Origin: Novisyntrophococcus fermenticellae
GTDB lineage: Bacteria; Bacillota; Clostridia; Lachnospirales; Lachnospiraceae
Assembly: GCF_018866245.1 (NCBI RefSeq)
Contig: NZ_CP076458.1
Location: forward strand, 2,046,001 to 2,110,000
Direction: 5' to 3'
DNA: 64,000 nt
Of this stretch, positions 50,941 to 60,767 are shown piece by piece. The position numbers were made by a program, and so were the translations under genes. The notes beneath the pieces are model-generated. The model ran no database searches. It had not been told where the DNA came from and saw only the letters and a program-made list of their open reading frames with translations. Position 1 is the first letter of the stretch; every line of letters begins with the position of its first letter.

Positions 50941-51786
50941 ATGGAAAAATATATTGATTTACATGTACATTCGAATTGTTCAGACGGAACTTATACACCG
51001 GAAGAGTTGGTTGCATATGCATTGGAAAAGAATTTAAAAGCGATGGCGCTGACAGACCACGATACCACAGAAGGCATACAAAGAGCATGTAGGGCCGCAG
51101 GACATACCGGTCTGGAGCTGATTCCCGGAATTGAGCTTTCCACAGAATATAACAAGAAAGATATTCATATATTGGGACTGGATATCGATTCTGAAAATCC
51201 TCATTTTCAAAATCAGTTAATGGCTTTTAGGGATTCCAGAGATGTCCGGAATCAAAAGATGATTGCCCTGCTGCAAGAACACGGAATAGCAATCTCGCCC
51301 GAACAGATGAAGCAGGAATTCCCCGATTCCGTATGGACAAGGGCCCATTTTGCAAGATTTCTTCTGGATCACGGTTATGTGAAGAATATGGAAAGTGCGT
51401 TTGAGAACTATCTGGGAGATCAGGCCCCCTGCTTCGTTCCGCGGGAAAAGGTAACCCCATTTCAGGCAATTAAACTCATTCATGAAGGGGGCGGCTATGC
51501 GGTACTGGCTCATCCACTTTTATACCATCTGTCTGTAAAGCAGCTTGAGGAACTCGTACAGAAGCTGACAGTTCGCGGACTGGACGGTATTGAGGCAATC
51601 TATTCTATGAATCGGTTCTCTGATGAATCTTCCATGAGACAGCTGGCAAAGCGCTTCGGTCTGGCGATAACAGGGGGCTCCGATTTTCATGGCAGTAATA
51701 AGCCATCGATTGATTTAGGCTCTGGAAAGGGGAATCTCCATATTCCATATAGAATATGGGAGAATCTGGAAAAGAGGTCTCTTTAG
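50941..51786 (+). CDS. PHP-domain phosphoesterase (RNase AM / YciV-like)
   Basis: A 281-residue PHP-family metal phosphoesterase. Motifs: DLHVHSNCSDG (His-x-His and Asp), ALTDHDTTEG, IPGIELST (Glu), the His of AVLAHPLLY and GGSDFHGS (Asp-x-His). The family hydrolyses nucleoside 3',5'-bisphosphates and can trim RNA 5' ends; this homolog's substrate is inferred. The last codons form part of a terminator hairpin shared with the converging ABC permease gene. Confidence 0.9.
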   Translation: MEKYIDLHVHSNCSDGTYTPEELVAYALEKNLKAMALTDHDTTEGIQRACRAAGHTGLELIPGIELSTEYNKKDIHILGLDIDSENPHFQNQLMAFRDSRDVRNQKMIALLQEHGIAISPEQMKQEFPDSVWTRAHFARFLLDHGYVKNMESAFENYLGDQAPCFVPREKVTPFQAIKLIHEGGGYAVLAHPLLYHLSVKQLEELVQKLTVRGLDGIEAIYSMNRFSDESSMRQLAKRFGLAITGGSDFHGSNKPSIDLGSGKGNLHIPYRIWENLEKRSL

Positions 51787-51796
51787 AGAACCTCTT
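51772..51796. terminator. Bidirectional terminator between converging genes
   Basis: AAGAGGT (51772-51778) pairs with ACCTCTT (51790-51796), with inner CTCT/AGAG. It spans the stop of the PHP gene and ends a few bases before the stop of the converging ABC permease gene. Confidence 0.7.
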
Positions 51797-51799
51797 CTA

Positions 51800-52675
51800 T
51801 CACTTTCGAAGTGGATTTATCTTTCGGCCTGCGATAAACAGAAATAATGCTGACAGGAGCATCTGTACCCCCACACTGAACCATACCATGTGACTGACGA
51901 TAAAATCATTCTTATAATTTCCAAACTGATTACAGATTGTGTTGATTTCGTGTCCGTCACCTACCTGCTGGCTGATAAGTCCCACAAAAGAAATCAAAGG
52001 GTTCAGCAAAAACAGATAAATGATTTTTCCCGCACCGGGACTTGCCTGTTCAGGCTGTACCGATTCCTGAAGCCTTGCAACATATAATCCCATCGCAGGG
52101 GCTGCTACAGTCCCCACTAAAAAGAAAAGAACAAACATATAAGTCATTACTGTCGCAATAGTCGTGCGTTTAAATGTTACCGAGCAGCAGATTCCCAAGC
52201 TCCCGATATAGATGCCGGTTACCAGAAGGATGCCCACCAGCAGGAACAAATCCCAAATGCTGATCCCTCCAAAAACAAGTACCAGCGCAAGAGCCGGGAG
52301 CGTTGAAAATGTCAGCAGAAAAACTACACTTAATGCCGACTCCAGCTTTCCCGTAATAATTTTCCAGGGACTTAAAGAAGTTGTAAGAAGGACATCAAGC
52401 GTCCTGGCTTCTCTTTCCATGGAGATTGAGCCCCCGGTAATAGCCGGAACAGCTATAAGAATCATGGCAAATAAAGCATAGGCCATGAGCATATAGCACC
52501 TGGCAGGCATAGAATAACTGCCGGCCCTCATAACTCCGGGGGCAGCACCCTCACCGAAAAAACTGGTTATGGCAATTGTTGCAAGCACAATATTGCAGCC
52601 ACAGATAATCCATGAGATTTTTATCGATCGGGTATGTCTTTTTATATCTTTTTCAAATACCGGATTCGTATTCAT
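51800..52675 (-). CDS. ABC transporter permease (ABC-2 type)
   Basis: A 291-residue membrane protein with six hydrophobic helices. After a short cytoplasmic N-terminus (NPVFEKDIKRHTRSIK) comes helix 1, then GGSISMEREARTLDVLLTTSLSPWKIITGKL, a standard ABC-2 coupling helix motif. It should export an unknown substrate with the ATPase whose gene overlaps its start by 23 bases. Start at 52675 follows GGAAGGAGAGG. Confidence 0.88.
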   Translation of the reverse strand: MNTNPVFEKDIKRHTRSIKISWIICGCNIVLATIAITSFFGEGAAPGVMRAGSYSMPARCYMLMAYALFAMILIAVPAITGGSISMEREARTLDVLLTTSLSPWKIITGKLESALSVVFLLTFSTLPALALVLVFGGISIWDLFLLVGILLVTGIYIGSLGICCSVTFKRTTIATVMTYMFVLFFLVGTVAAPAMGLYVARLQESVQPEQASPGAGKIIYLFLLNPLISFVGLISQQVGDGHEINTICNQFGNYKNDFIVSHMVWFSVGVQMLLSALFLFIAGRKINPLRK

Positions 52676-53600
52676 ATGCCTCTCCTTCCCCTGTAAGATG
52701 GAAAAACAGGGACTCCAGGGAATTGTGCTCTCTGGCAAATGATGTTATCAATATCCCTTCTTCCACTAACTCCTTCAGCAGATAGGCCTCCTCTTCCGGA
52801 CTGCCGTCAAACCATACAGCTATTGCATGTTTGTCAATAGATATCCGGCTGATCAGAGGATTTCTTCTTAAAATCTCCACTGCTTCCTTCTGATGATGCA
52901 TGACATCAATTCGTATGGGATTCGCACTGTCAATTGACAGCATAATACTGTCAATCTCCCCCTGGAGTACCATCTTTCCCTGGTCTATGATTCCTATACT
53001 GGTGCTTACATCTGATAATTCCGACAATATATGAGAACTGATCAAGATGGTATATCCTTCTTTCTGAAGTCTCTGGATCAAATACTGAAATTCTCTGCGG
53101 GTTCTGGGATCCAGACCAGAGCAGGGTTCATCCAGCACCAGAAGCCGCGGGCTGTGAATCAGGGCACGGGCCAGACACAATCTTTGCTGCATGCCCCGGG
53201 ACAGTGCATCTACAAGCCGGTCTTCCATTCCTGAAAGACCAACCATATCCAGCACCTCCAGACTGCGTCTGCATCCTTCTTTTCCGTAAATTCCATAGGC
53301 AGAAGCAAAAAACTCCAGATATTCGGTAACCTTCAGGTTTTCGTAAACGCCAAAAAAGTCCGGTACAAAACCTATCATACGCTTAAGATGTTCATAATTA
53401 CCATTCAGACGTACTCCATCAATCCAGATTTCCCCGGAGTCATAGGTCAATAATCCGGAAATAATGCGGATTGTCGTTGTCTTTCCTGCACCGTTTGGAC
53501 CTACAAATCCATAAATACTCCCGCTCTCTACTTCCATATTTAATCCGTTCAGTGCCTGAATGCCCCCATATCGCTTGTTAAGCTTTTCAATTTTCAGCAT
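52653..53600 (-). CDS. ABC transporter ATP-binding protein
   Basis: A 315-residue ATPase: Walker A GPNGAGKTTT, Q-loop GFVPDFFGVYENLKV, signature LSRGMQQRL, Walker B LLVLDEPCSGLD and H-loop SSHILSE. A C-terminal 90-residue extension (about 220-315) is typical of drug or peptide exporters. The start overlaps the preceding gene by 14 bases. Confidence 0.94.
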   Translation of the reverse strand: MLKIEKLNKRYGGIQALNGLNMEVESGSIYGFVGPNGAGKTTTIRIISGLLTYDSGEIWIDGVRLNGNYEHLKRMIGFVPDFFGVYENLKVTEYLEFFASAYGIYGKEGCRRSLEVLDMVGLSGMEDRLVDALSRGMQQRLCLARALIHSPRLLVLDEPCSGLDPRTRREFQYLIQRLQKEGYTILISSHILSELSDVSTSIGIIDQGKMVLQGEIDSIMLSIDSANPIRIDVMHHQKEAVEILRRNPLISRISIDKHAIAVWFDGSPEEEAYLLKELVEEGILITSFAREHNSLESLFFHLTGEGEAYEYESGI

Positions 53601-55821
53601 CTATTCCTGCCTTTCCAATCACATGAACCCCCGGCAAAAGATAAGTTTTAGTTTCATCCAGCTCCACATCCTTGATTCGGTAACGGAGGGTTATCTCATT
53701 TGCGCTATTGAGATATTCCTTTAGTTCCTCTTCATTAAATCTTCGATTCCATTCCTTCATCTGGTCAAATTCCCGGGTTTCATAGTTATAGAAATCAATG
53801 CTCCCTTGAAATGGCAGTGTATATTTATCCTGTAACTCAAATGGCTTAAACCATAAGGATTGAATCTCAAGATCCGTATCCCCCGAATCCTCCAGAATAT
53901 CATTCAGATGAAAGGTAACCGTATACTCGGATTCGTACAGGTAAAGGTATCGAAAGGCCTGGCCTGGTATATACGTGATTGTATCATCGGAACGGTATTG
54001 TTCGGCATACGGACAGTACAGCAGATCACCCTTTGTCATGTTCACTTCAGCGGGAGCATAGTAAAAGGCATATCCATATGTCTCATAACCGCTGTCCGAC
54101 TGCCAGGACGTATCCGGATTTACAACCTGAGCCATAATCAGGCTTTCAGAACGCCTTGTAATGTTTCGCATGTTAAGAAATCCTCCCCAAACCTGCGTTT
54201 CAAAAGTATCCTTTCCTGCCTTCCCTTCCCTTTTTAAAAGGGAACTCTCCATCCCCATCTCTTCCAGGTTTTCTACCTTCTTATCTTTCACCTCGATTGT
54301 TTCACCTGCCGCAATATCACCGATTCTTATTCCGGTCGCCGGCATAATCACCACAGCATTCTTAAAATCAAAATCTGTAAGATTCGTTACTCTCCCCTCT
54401 GCCTTTCCGTCAAATACGTGAATCGAAGCACTTAAGCCCTGATTTTCATCAAGAATATGCTCTTTGTTTAAGAAATAACGGGTCATAGAAAACGGCGGGA
54501 GATCCGAAACTGTTATCTTTTTCTTATCCCCCTTGTAAGAAAGCGCCACCTTTCCAAAAGTGGATGTATCCACAAAATTCTCCGGGTTCTCACTGCTTTC
54601 GGAGGACCAGGGAATAATTGTATAAGAGGAATCTATATAAAGATTACTGCTGCTGCTATAAGGTGCCTGTAGTCCCAGGTCGATGGACTCACTCCAGCTA
54701 TCCTCCTGCTGCTCCATCACATTTAGATAGGTTAGAAAAGGAGCTCGGATTCTGGTGCCGGAACCACAGATTCCGATTAAAGCCACAGCCCCCAGAGATA
54801 AGCAGGTCATACCTCCCCAGAGATAATATCTCTTATGAAATCTTTTGAGCAGAAGATATAATCCTGGACCTGCAATCAAAGCATATATAAGCAGCAGAAC
54901 TGCATAAAATACAAGATTGGGCTGTTCTTTTATAGGCATATCTTGCAAGACGGAATAATCATGTCCTGCTGCATCTCCGGCACTTCTATAGATGATTTGA
55001 TTCACATCAGATTTCGACAGAGCTGCCGTGAGAAGCTCCGTTACATTTTTTTTATCGGCTCCGGTAATCAGAATTCCTCCCTGCTGTTCCCAGGTCTTAA
55101 GTGCCGTCTGCTGGCTCACTGACAGATCGCCGGGCTGATAATCGGCAAAGATAAGTACATCCGGTATCCCGACAGCCAGATTCTCTATTGTCAGATCTTC
55201 GGGAGTAAGAAGTACATTTCTTACAAAAGAGCCATCCAGAATCTGATCATATGCCCATGGAAATTGACCAAGCAGCCCACTGTATTGTGTATCCTCAGAC
55301 ATAACCCCAATCAGATATTCCACGGACAGTATATTGGATTGATTAATTTTCAATGTTTCTTCGTAAACAACTTCTCCTGCTAAATTTTTTAGAATAATCT
55401 GATATTTTTCTGTATTATACTGAAAAAAAGAAACAATTGGTCTCTTCCATGTTTCCCCTGCTTTTAGCGAAACAGGAACCTCCATGTTAACGATCTGATT
55501 ATGGGTACCCCCAAAAGTAGCCGGGAGCAGGCTGTTTATTACATAGGTCATAGCAGTATTCGAATAATCCTGTGTTGCAGATTGCAGTGTTATAGTTCCT
55601 TCAAAATCGGCTCCCTGATTTGTCAGTTTCAGGTAAATCGGGAATCTGTTTCCTGCTCGAACCAGACCTTTTAAACCATAGCTGATCTCAACCTTGACCC
55701 CATCCTGTGTTCTGCTATTGTCAATGGGCGATGCCTGGACTATTATGACTGAAGCTGCATAGAAAATCAGGGCGAAAAAAAATATCCTGATGCTTTTATT
55801 CCTTAATTGAAAGCTTCTCAT
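53587..55821 (-). CDS. Large secreted/membrane protein of the ABC operon, function unknown
   Basis: A 744-residue protein. A signal sequence (IRIFFFALIFYAASVIIVQA) is followed by an extracellular beta-rich domain; a central pair of helices (VFYAVLLLIYALIAGPGLYLLL and the next hydrophobic segment) near residues 315-370 splits it from a second large extracellular region (about 385-744). The layout resembles GldG-like or DUF-type accessory subunits of exporters. It is inserted between sensor kinase and ABC genes and probably forms the extracytoplasmic part of the transporter. Confidence 0.7.
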   Translation of the reverse strand: MRSFQLRNKSIRIFFFALIFYAASVIIVQASPIDNSRTQDGVKVEISYGLKGLVRAGNRFPIYLKLTNQGADFEGTITLQSATQDYSNTAMTYVINSLLPATFGGTHNQIVNMEVPVSLKAGETWKRPIVSFFQYNTEKYQIILKNLAGEVVYEETLKINQSNILSVEYLIGVMSEDTQYSGLLGQFPWAYDQILDGSFVRNVLLTPEDLTIENLAVGIPDVLIFADYQPGDLSVSQQTALKTWEQQGGILITGADKKNVTELLTAALSKSDVNQIIYRSAGDAAGHDYSVLQDMPIKEQPNLVFYAVLLLIYALIAGPGLYLLLKRFHKRYYLWGGMTCLSLGAVALIGICGSGTRIRAPFLTYLNVMEQQEDSWSESIDLGLQAPYSSSSNLYIDSSYTIIPWSSESSENPENFVDTSTFGKVALSYKGDKKKITVSDLPPFSMTRYFLNKEHILDENQGLSASIHVFDGKAEGRVTNLTDFDFKNAVVIMPATGIRIGDIAAGETIEVKDKKVENLEEMGMESSLLKREGKAGKDTFETQVWGGFLNMRNITRRSESLIMAQVVNPDTSWQSDSGYETYGYAFYYAPAEVNMTKGDLLYCPYAEQYRSDDTITYIPGQAFRYLYLYESEYTVTFHLNDILEDSGDTDLEIQSLWFKPFELQDKYTLPFQGSIDFYNYETREFDQMKEWNRRFNEEELKEYLNSANEITLRYRIKDVELDETKTYLLPGVHVIGKAGIDAEN

Positions 55822-55822
55822 C

Positions 55823-56959
55823 TCAAGTTCCTTCCCTTTTTCCGCTTTGATAAAGAGGCAGATCCACCTCAAAAACAGTTCCCTGAAGATCGCTTTTCAC
55901 CCTTATTGTTCCGTTATGGAGCTGTGCGATCTGCCAGACGATAGCAAGACCTAATCCTGTTCCTCCTGTATTCCTGGAACGGGACTGTTCCGTACGATAG
56001 AACTTAAGGAAAATAGAATCCAGTTCTTCTTTCGGTATCACATGACCATAATTTACCACCTTTGTCACCACCCAGTCGGTGCCCTGCTCCATCTTTATCA
56101 GAATCTGCTTTCCCTCTTTCCCATACTTGATCGCATTATTCAAAAGATTGCCGAAAAGCCGGGCCATAAGCTCGCCGTCTGCTTCAATCCATACGGGGTT
56201 CCCCGGATGGTGGAATTCTACCTCAATCTCGTATTTTACGAAGCTTGGCGTCATTTCATCCAGCATCTGTTCCATCAGCTGAATCAAATCCAGCCGGGCA
56301 ATCTGAAGCTTAAGCTCGTTATGCTCGAGTTTTACAAATCCAAACAACTCATTGGTCAGCTGCTCCAGACGTTTGGCCTTATCATAGACGATTTCAATAT
56401 ACTTATCCCTTGTTGTATCGTCCATATCCTTCTTTTCCCTCACCCAGCCAAGGTAACCCAGAATTGATGTGAGCGGTGTCCTGATGTCATGGGCCACGCT
56501 GGACACCAGATCATTTTTTGTATGCTCCGCCAGCCGTTCCCGCTCCATAATATCCTTGATATTCTTCTGCATCTGATTCAGATTCTGTGCCATGGAGGCA
56601 AATTCGTCATTACCCCTCACCTCAATTTGATGGTCAAAGTCTCCTTCGGAAATATCCTTTACCTTCCGGATAATCAGATTCAAGTAAGATATGGTATCTC
56701 TCATCCAGACATAAAAGCAAAGGATGAAGGTGATGATTCCGAACATGATTATGATCATCATACGGTACTCCGGCCGCATCCCATCCGGACCGAACACTGC
56801 ACTTCGATAGCCGGTTTTTCGGAAATAATTTTCTATCCCACGAAGTGAGAAGATAATAATTCCTTCTGCAAGCAGTGTCACCAGACCCGATATTATGAGG
56901 TAGGTTATTATCCTCTGACTGTAATTTTTAACAAAATTAAGCTTCAATTTTATATCCAA
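55823..56959 (-). CDS. Sensor histidine kinase
   Basis: A 378-residue membrane sensor kinase: two transmembrane helices (about 16-37 and 70-90) with a short extracellular loop, HAMP (about 90-145), HisKA with SSVAHDIRTPLTSILGYL and HATPase with NNAIKYG, TGGTGLGLAIVW. It is of VanS/cell-envelope type. It overlaps the response regulator gene by 23 bases. The small loop suggests an intramembrane or partner-sensing mode, possibly through the transporter in the same operon. Confidence 0.93.
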   Translation of the reverse strand: MDIKLKLNFVKNYSQRIITYLIISGLVTLLAEGIIIFSLRGIENYFRKTGYRSAVFGPDGMRPEYRMMIIIMFGIITFILCFYVWMRDTISYLNLIIRKVKDISEGDFDHQIEVRGNDEFASMAQNLNQMQKNIKDIMERERLAEHTKNDLVSSVAHDIRTPLTSILGYLGWVREKKDMDDTTRDKYIEIVYDKAKRLEQLTNELFGFVKLEHNELKLQIARLDLIQLMEQMLDEMTPSFVKYEIEVEFHHPGNPVWIEADGELMARLFGNLLNNAIKYGKEGKQILIKMEQGTDWVVTKVVNYGHVIPKEELDSIFLKFYRTEQSRSRNTGGTGLGLAIVWQIAQLHNGTIRVKSDLQGTVFEVDLPLYQSGKREGT

Positions 56960-57635
56960 CTCCCCATACTGTTGTTATAATTTTATCTTCCCTTGTGTCA
57001 TCATGCATCTTTCCCCTCAGGCGCCTGATATGAACCATTACTGTGTTATTCGCCTCATAGAACTTTTCATGCCAGACACTTTCAAAAATTTCATTAGTGG
57101 AAAATACCCTGCCCGGATTGGAAGCCAGTAAATACAATATCTCGAATTCTATAGGTGTAAGTTTAATATTTTCATCATAACAGTATACCTGATGTGTGGA
57201 TTTATTAATTACCAGATTTTTAAGGGTAATAATATCCCCGGCTTTCTTTTTTTTAGATGGATTCAACTCCCTGTAGCGGCGCAGCTGGGACTTTACCCTC
57301 GCCATAAGTTCCAGGGGATTAAAGGGCTTGGATACATAATCATCCGCACCTGTTGATAGCCCCACAATTTTATCTATATCCTGGGTTTTCGCACTCACTA
57401 TGATGATCGGTATATTATTTGATTCACGAATCTTCCGGCACATCTCAATTCCATTCATATTAGGCATCATCACATCCAGCAGAACCAGGTCTACCTTCTG
57501 ACTTTCCAGAATTCTTAATCCCTCCATGGCACTATATGCCTTCAAAACATGAAATCCATCACTGATCAGATAAATTTCCAGAAGATCCGCAATCTCTTTT
57601 TCATCATCTACAACCAATATGTTTGTTTCTTCCAT
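56937..57635 (-). CDS. OmpR/PhoB-type response regulator
   Basis: A 232-residue regulator: receiver domain with phospho-acceptor Asp in LVLLDVMMPNMNG and VVDDEKEI, Lys in YVSKPFNPLEL, then a winged-helix DNA-binding domain (LTPIEFEILYLLASNPGRVFS, TVMVHIRRLRGKM). First gene of the operon with sensor kinase and ABC genes. Its 5' leader includes a half-copy of the intergenic repeat (57656-57680). Confidence 0.94.
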   Translation of the reverse strand: MEETNILVVDDEKEIADLLEIYLISDGFHVLKAYSAMEGLRILESQKVDLVLLDVMMPNMNGIEMCRKIRESNNIPIIIVSAKTQDIDKIVGLSTGADDYVSKPFNPLELMARVKSQLRRYRELNPSKKKKAGDIITLKNLVINKSTHQVYCYDENIKLTPIEFEILYLLASNPGRVFSTNEIFESVWHEKFYEANNTVMVHIRRLRGKMHDDTREDKIITTVWGVGYKIEA

Positions 57636-57655
57636 TCTTCAAATTACATCCTTTC

Positions 57656-57680
57656 CGTGACCTTTTGACCCTGGTATCAT
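57656..57680. repeat. Half-copy of the intergenic repeat
   Basis: On the minus strand it reads GATACCAGGGTCAAAAGGTCAC, matching the start of the repeats at 50726 and 50873 but without the hairpin. It lies 21-45 bases upstream of the response regulator start. Confidence 0.65.
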
Positions 57681-57794
57681 TTTATTTTAACATGCATATT
57701 TTGAAAAGTCTTTAACAAAATCTTACATCTATATTTATGTTTCGTTCTGCTCAAACTATAAGTACAAATGAATTATGAAAAGGGTATGATATAG

Positions 57795-58280
57795 ATGAGA
57801 ACACAGAAAAGGTGGCTTGTTAAAAATGTTTTTCTTTTTCTAATAGGATATTGTATTTATCTCGCAATTGAAGTTACTTACAGGGGATTTAGTTTCCGGC
57901 TTATGGGAATTGTGGGCGGTTTAGCGATGATTGCCTTATCGGAAATTTCTTCTGAGTTTATGCGGGGATATCAGCTTCCGCTTCAGATGCTTGCAGGAGC
58001 TGCCATTATTACTTCTTTTGAACTGATTTCCGGTACTTTTGCATTATTTGTCCTGGATATCCGGATGTGGGATTACAGCGGTCTGTGGCTCAGTTCTCTT
58101 AGTGGACTGGTATGCCCTCTCTTCTCTTTATTCTGGTTTTTCCTTTCAGGTGTGGGAATCGTGTTTGCCGATGCATGGGAGTATTACGTGATGTGGGGTG
58201 ACCGTCGGCCCAGATACCGTATCTTCCGATGGAAGATTGAACTGCCGGAAAGGCACAGGCAAAGTGAAAATGCACACTAG
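57795..58280 (+). CDS. CmpB-type membrane protein (putative ABC transporter permease family)
   Basis: A 161-residue membrane protein with four hydrophobic helices and the motifs YLAIEVTYRGFSFRLMG and SFELISGTFALFVLDIRMWDYS, the pattern of the PF06541 (CmpB) family common in Clostridia. Despite the family name no ATPase partner is encoded next to it. Function unknown. It is divergent from the response regulator gene. Confidence 0.85.
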   Translation: MRTQKRWLVKNVFLFLIGYCIYLAIEVTYRGFSFRLMGIVGGLAMIALSEISSEFMRGYQLPLQMLAGAAIITSFELISGTFALFVLDIRMWDYSGLWLSSLSGLVCPLFSLFWFFLSGVGIVFADAWEYYVMWGDRRPRYRIFRWKIELPERHRQSENAH

Positions 58281-58283
58281 TAT

Positions 58284-58310
58284 AGGAACTGCCAACCGGC
58301 AGTTCCTTTT
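58284..58310. terminator. Terminator between the CmpB-like gene and the DUF815 gene
   Basis: AGGAACTGCC (58284-58293) and GGCAGTTCCT (58298-58307), 10-bp perfect stem with AACC loop, followed by TTTT on the + strand. It lies 9 bases from the stop of the converging DUF815 gene. Confidence 0.9.
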
Positions 58311-58318
58311 GCAAAGAG

Positions 58319-59611
58319 TTATTCCTGTTTTCCCAAAAGATAATCGATGAACTGCTGCGCCGTTCGCCCGGACAGTCCGCCGTGCTGCAGCTCCCATTTG
58401 TTTGCTTCCAGCAAAAGTGCTTCCTCATCCAGTTTAATCCCGTAACGTTCTGCCAGGGACTTTACAATCTCCTGGAATTCCCTTTTGTCCGGAGATTCAA
58501 AGTATATTGTAACACCAAACCGATATGCCAGGGAAAGCTTTTCCTGCACCGTATCAGAGGTATGCATATCTTGTCGTATCCCACCCTTATCCTCCGAGGT
58601 TTCCTTAATCAGATGCCTTCTGTTAGAGGTAGCATAAATCAGGATATTTTCCGGTTTTTTTTCAAGACCGCCTTCAATTACTGCCTTTAAATATTTATAT
58701 TCTGTTTCAAACTCCTCAAAAGAAAGGTCATCCATGTATATAATAAATTTGTAATTTCTGTTTTTAATCTGTGTAATCAGCCAGTTAAGATCTTTAAACT
58801 GATGTTTATAAACCTCTATAATCCTGAGTCCCTGGTCATAATATTGATTTAAGATTCCTTTAATGCTTGAGGATTTTCCTGTTCCGGCATCGCCAAACAG
58901 CAGACAGTTATTCGCCTTTTTCCCTTTTACAAATGCCTCTGTGTTATCAATCAGTTTTTTCTTAGCAATCTCATATCCTACCAGATCATCCAGATGCACA
59001 TGGGCAATATTCGTTATCGGCACAATCCTGGCCTTGGCGCCTTCGTAATCAATCCGGAATGCTTTGTGGAGACCCAGTTTTCCGACTCCAAAATCTTTAT
59101 AAAATTGAATCATCAGTTCCATAAACTCGTCCGCATCCCGGGCAGCTGAAAGCTTCTCACTCAACTCCATGATACGGCTGCGGATTCTATGATTAAACAA
59201 TTTTTTAGATAAATATGAATTCTGGTAATCACAGATGATTTTACAGTCCCCCGAATCAAATGCCTCATCAAATACCTCGATATCAAAATCAAACAATTCC
59301 TTAAAACGTACAAAGTCATGCTTTGCCATCTGGTTGATGCTTCCTTCAACTTTTCCAACAATTTCGCAGGAAGTAGAGAAAGCATTTTCCTTATTTACCA
59401 GCAAAAAAGTCAGATAATCATGCCAGAGATTTCCCGAAAAACCATAAGCATTCGCCATCTCAACAAGCTGATTCAGACAAGCATAGAATTTTTTCCTGTC
59501 ATCTGCATCCAGTTTGCCTGACTTATAGCTGTCCATCAACTCTGTGATATCCTGTAACAGCTGCTGTTGTTCAAAATCCCGATATAGGATACATTCCTCA
59601 ATTCTTGTCAT
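58319..59611 (-). CDS. DUF815 family AAA+ ATPase
   Basis: A 430-residue AAA+ protein. Walker A GDAGTGKSSS near residue 240, Walker B KFIIYMDDLSFEE, sensor 1 LIYATSNRRHL and the arginine region DKGGIRQDM. The N-terminal 200 residues are helical and unassigned. A DUF815 role is unknown; bacterial members are suspected regulators or chaperone-like ATPases. The start is the ATG at 59611, preceded by AAGAAGG; longer in-frame readings enter pheA. Confidence 0.85.
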   Translation of the reverse strand: MTRIEECILYRDFEQQQLLQDITELMDSYKSGKLDADDRKKFYACLNQLVEMANAYGFSGNLWHDYLTFLLVNKENAFSTSCEIVGKVEGSINQMAKHDFVRFKELFDFDIEVFDEAFDSGDCKIICDYQNSYLSKKLFNHRIRSRIMELSEKLSAARDADEFMELMIQFYKDFGVGKLGLHKAFRIDYEGAKARIVPITNIAHVHLDDLVGYEIAKKKLIDNTEAFVKGKKANNCLLFGDAGTGKSSSIKGILNQYYDQGLRIIEVYKHQFKDLNWLITQIKNRNYKFIIYMDDLSFEEFETEYKYLKAVIEGGLEKKPENILIYATSNRRHLIKETSEDKGGIRQDMHTSDTVQEKLSLAYRFGVTIYFESPDKREFQEIVKSLAERYGIKLDEEALLLEANKWELQHGGLSGRTAQQFIDYLLGKQE

Positions 59612-59636
59612 ATAGGCCTTCTTTCTTTTACATATC

Positions 59637-60767
59637 TCAGTAATTTCCCAGAATCCGCAGATAACTGGCTTCCGCATCAATGCCCCGCAATGCATTTTTG
59701 ACCGCAGCATCGCTCAAATTGCCTTCAAAGTCGATGAAAAAGCGGTATTCCCAGTTTCGTCCCTCGATGGGGCGTGATTCTATTTTGGTCATGTTCAAAT
59801 TGTTGTAAATAACATGTGATAACATATTATACAGGGAACCACTCTCATGGGGCAGTTCAAAATAGATACTGATTTTTCCGGCCTTTTTAACAAACCTCTT
59901 CTGATTCGATATAACGATAAAGCGAGTAGAATTCGTGTCCGTGGACAACCCCTGATTGTCCAGAACCTTCAGGCCAAAATATTGGGCCGCTGTCCGGCTC
60001 GCGATGGCTGCCTGGCTTCTGTCACCATCTTCAGCCACTTTCTTTGCGGCAATTGCGGTATTTAATACTTTTTTCTGCTCCCAGTCCGGGTATTGCTCCA
60101 GATACCGCTTACACTGAGCCAATCCCTGCGGATGGGAATATACCGTATGAATATCTGATATTTCTGCACTGGGTACTCCCAACAGCTGATGCTCGATTCT
60201 GATAATCTGCTCACCCACTATATAATTGGGATATTCGGCCATCAGATCATAGATATCAAAAACTACGCCCGCCGTGGAATTTTCTATAGGCAGGACAGCA
60301 TAGTCCGCCTGCCCCTCAGCAACCAATTCCATGGCCTCCTTCCAAGTCTCCACATGGGAACTTTGTATATCCCGGCCAAAAAATACCTGCATGGCCTCAA
60401 AGGTATAAGCTCCCTCGATTCCCTGAAATATTACTCTGGCCCCTTCAATAGGAAGTTTATCCACCTGAACATAATCCACAGGCTGTTCCACATGATTTTC
60501 TGTCAACAGCTGGTATTGCCGCTTCCTGCTGATGGACATCATCTGCCGGAAAATCTCCTGTATTCCCCTGGCATTAAACGGATTGCCCGCGGAATCTTCC
60601 AGTTTCTGAAGCTTAAAGATTTCTCTTTCCTGGTCAAATATTTGTTTGCCTGTCTCTATTTTAAACTGCGCCACCTCTTCGGTCAGTTTCATCCGCCGTT
60701 CGAACAATTCCAAAATCTGATTATCAATAATATCTATTTCGTTTCTTATTTTTCCTAAGTCCGGCAT
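59637..60767 (-). CDS. pheA: Bifunctional chorismate mutase/prephenate dehydratase (P-protein)
   Basis: A 376-residue enzyme: AroQ chorismate mutase at residues 1-90 (IDNQILELFERRMKLTEEVA), prephenate dehydratase 105-285 (GIEGAYTFEAM, LPIENSTAGVV, the catalytic Thr in STRFIVI) and an ACT domain with ESRPIEGRNWEYRFF, the phenylalanine-binding ESRP motif, so feedback inhibition by Phe is expected. It overlaps folC by 13 bases. Confidence 0.95.
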   Translation of the reverse strand: MPDLGKIRNEIDIIDNQILELFERRMKLTEEVAQFKIETGKQIFDQEREIFKLQKLEDSAGNPFNARGIQEIFRQMMSISRKRQYQLLTENHVEQPVDYVQVDKLPIEGARVIFQGIEGAYTFEAMQVFFGRDIQSSHVETWKEAMELVAEGQADYAVLPIENSTAGVVFDIYDLMAEYPNYIVGEQIIRIEHQLLGVPSAEISDIHTVYSHPQGLAQCKRYLEQYPDWEQKKVLNTAIAAKKVAEDGDRSQAAIASRTAAQYFGLKVLDNQGLSTDTNSTRFIVISNQKRFVKKAGKISIYFELPHESGSLYNMLSHVIYNNLNMTKIESRPIEGRNWEYRFFIDFEGNLSDAAVKNALRGIDAEASYLRILGNY

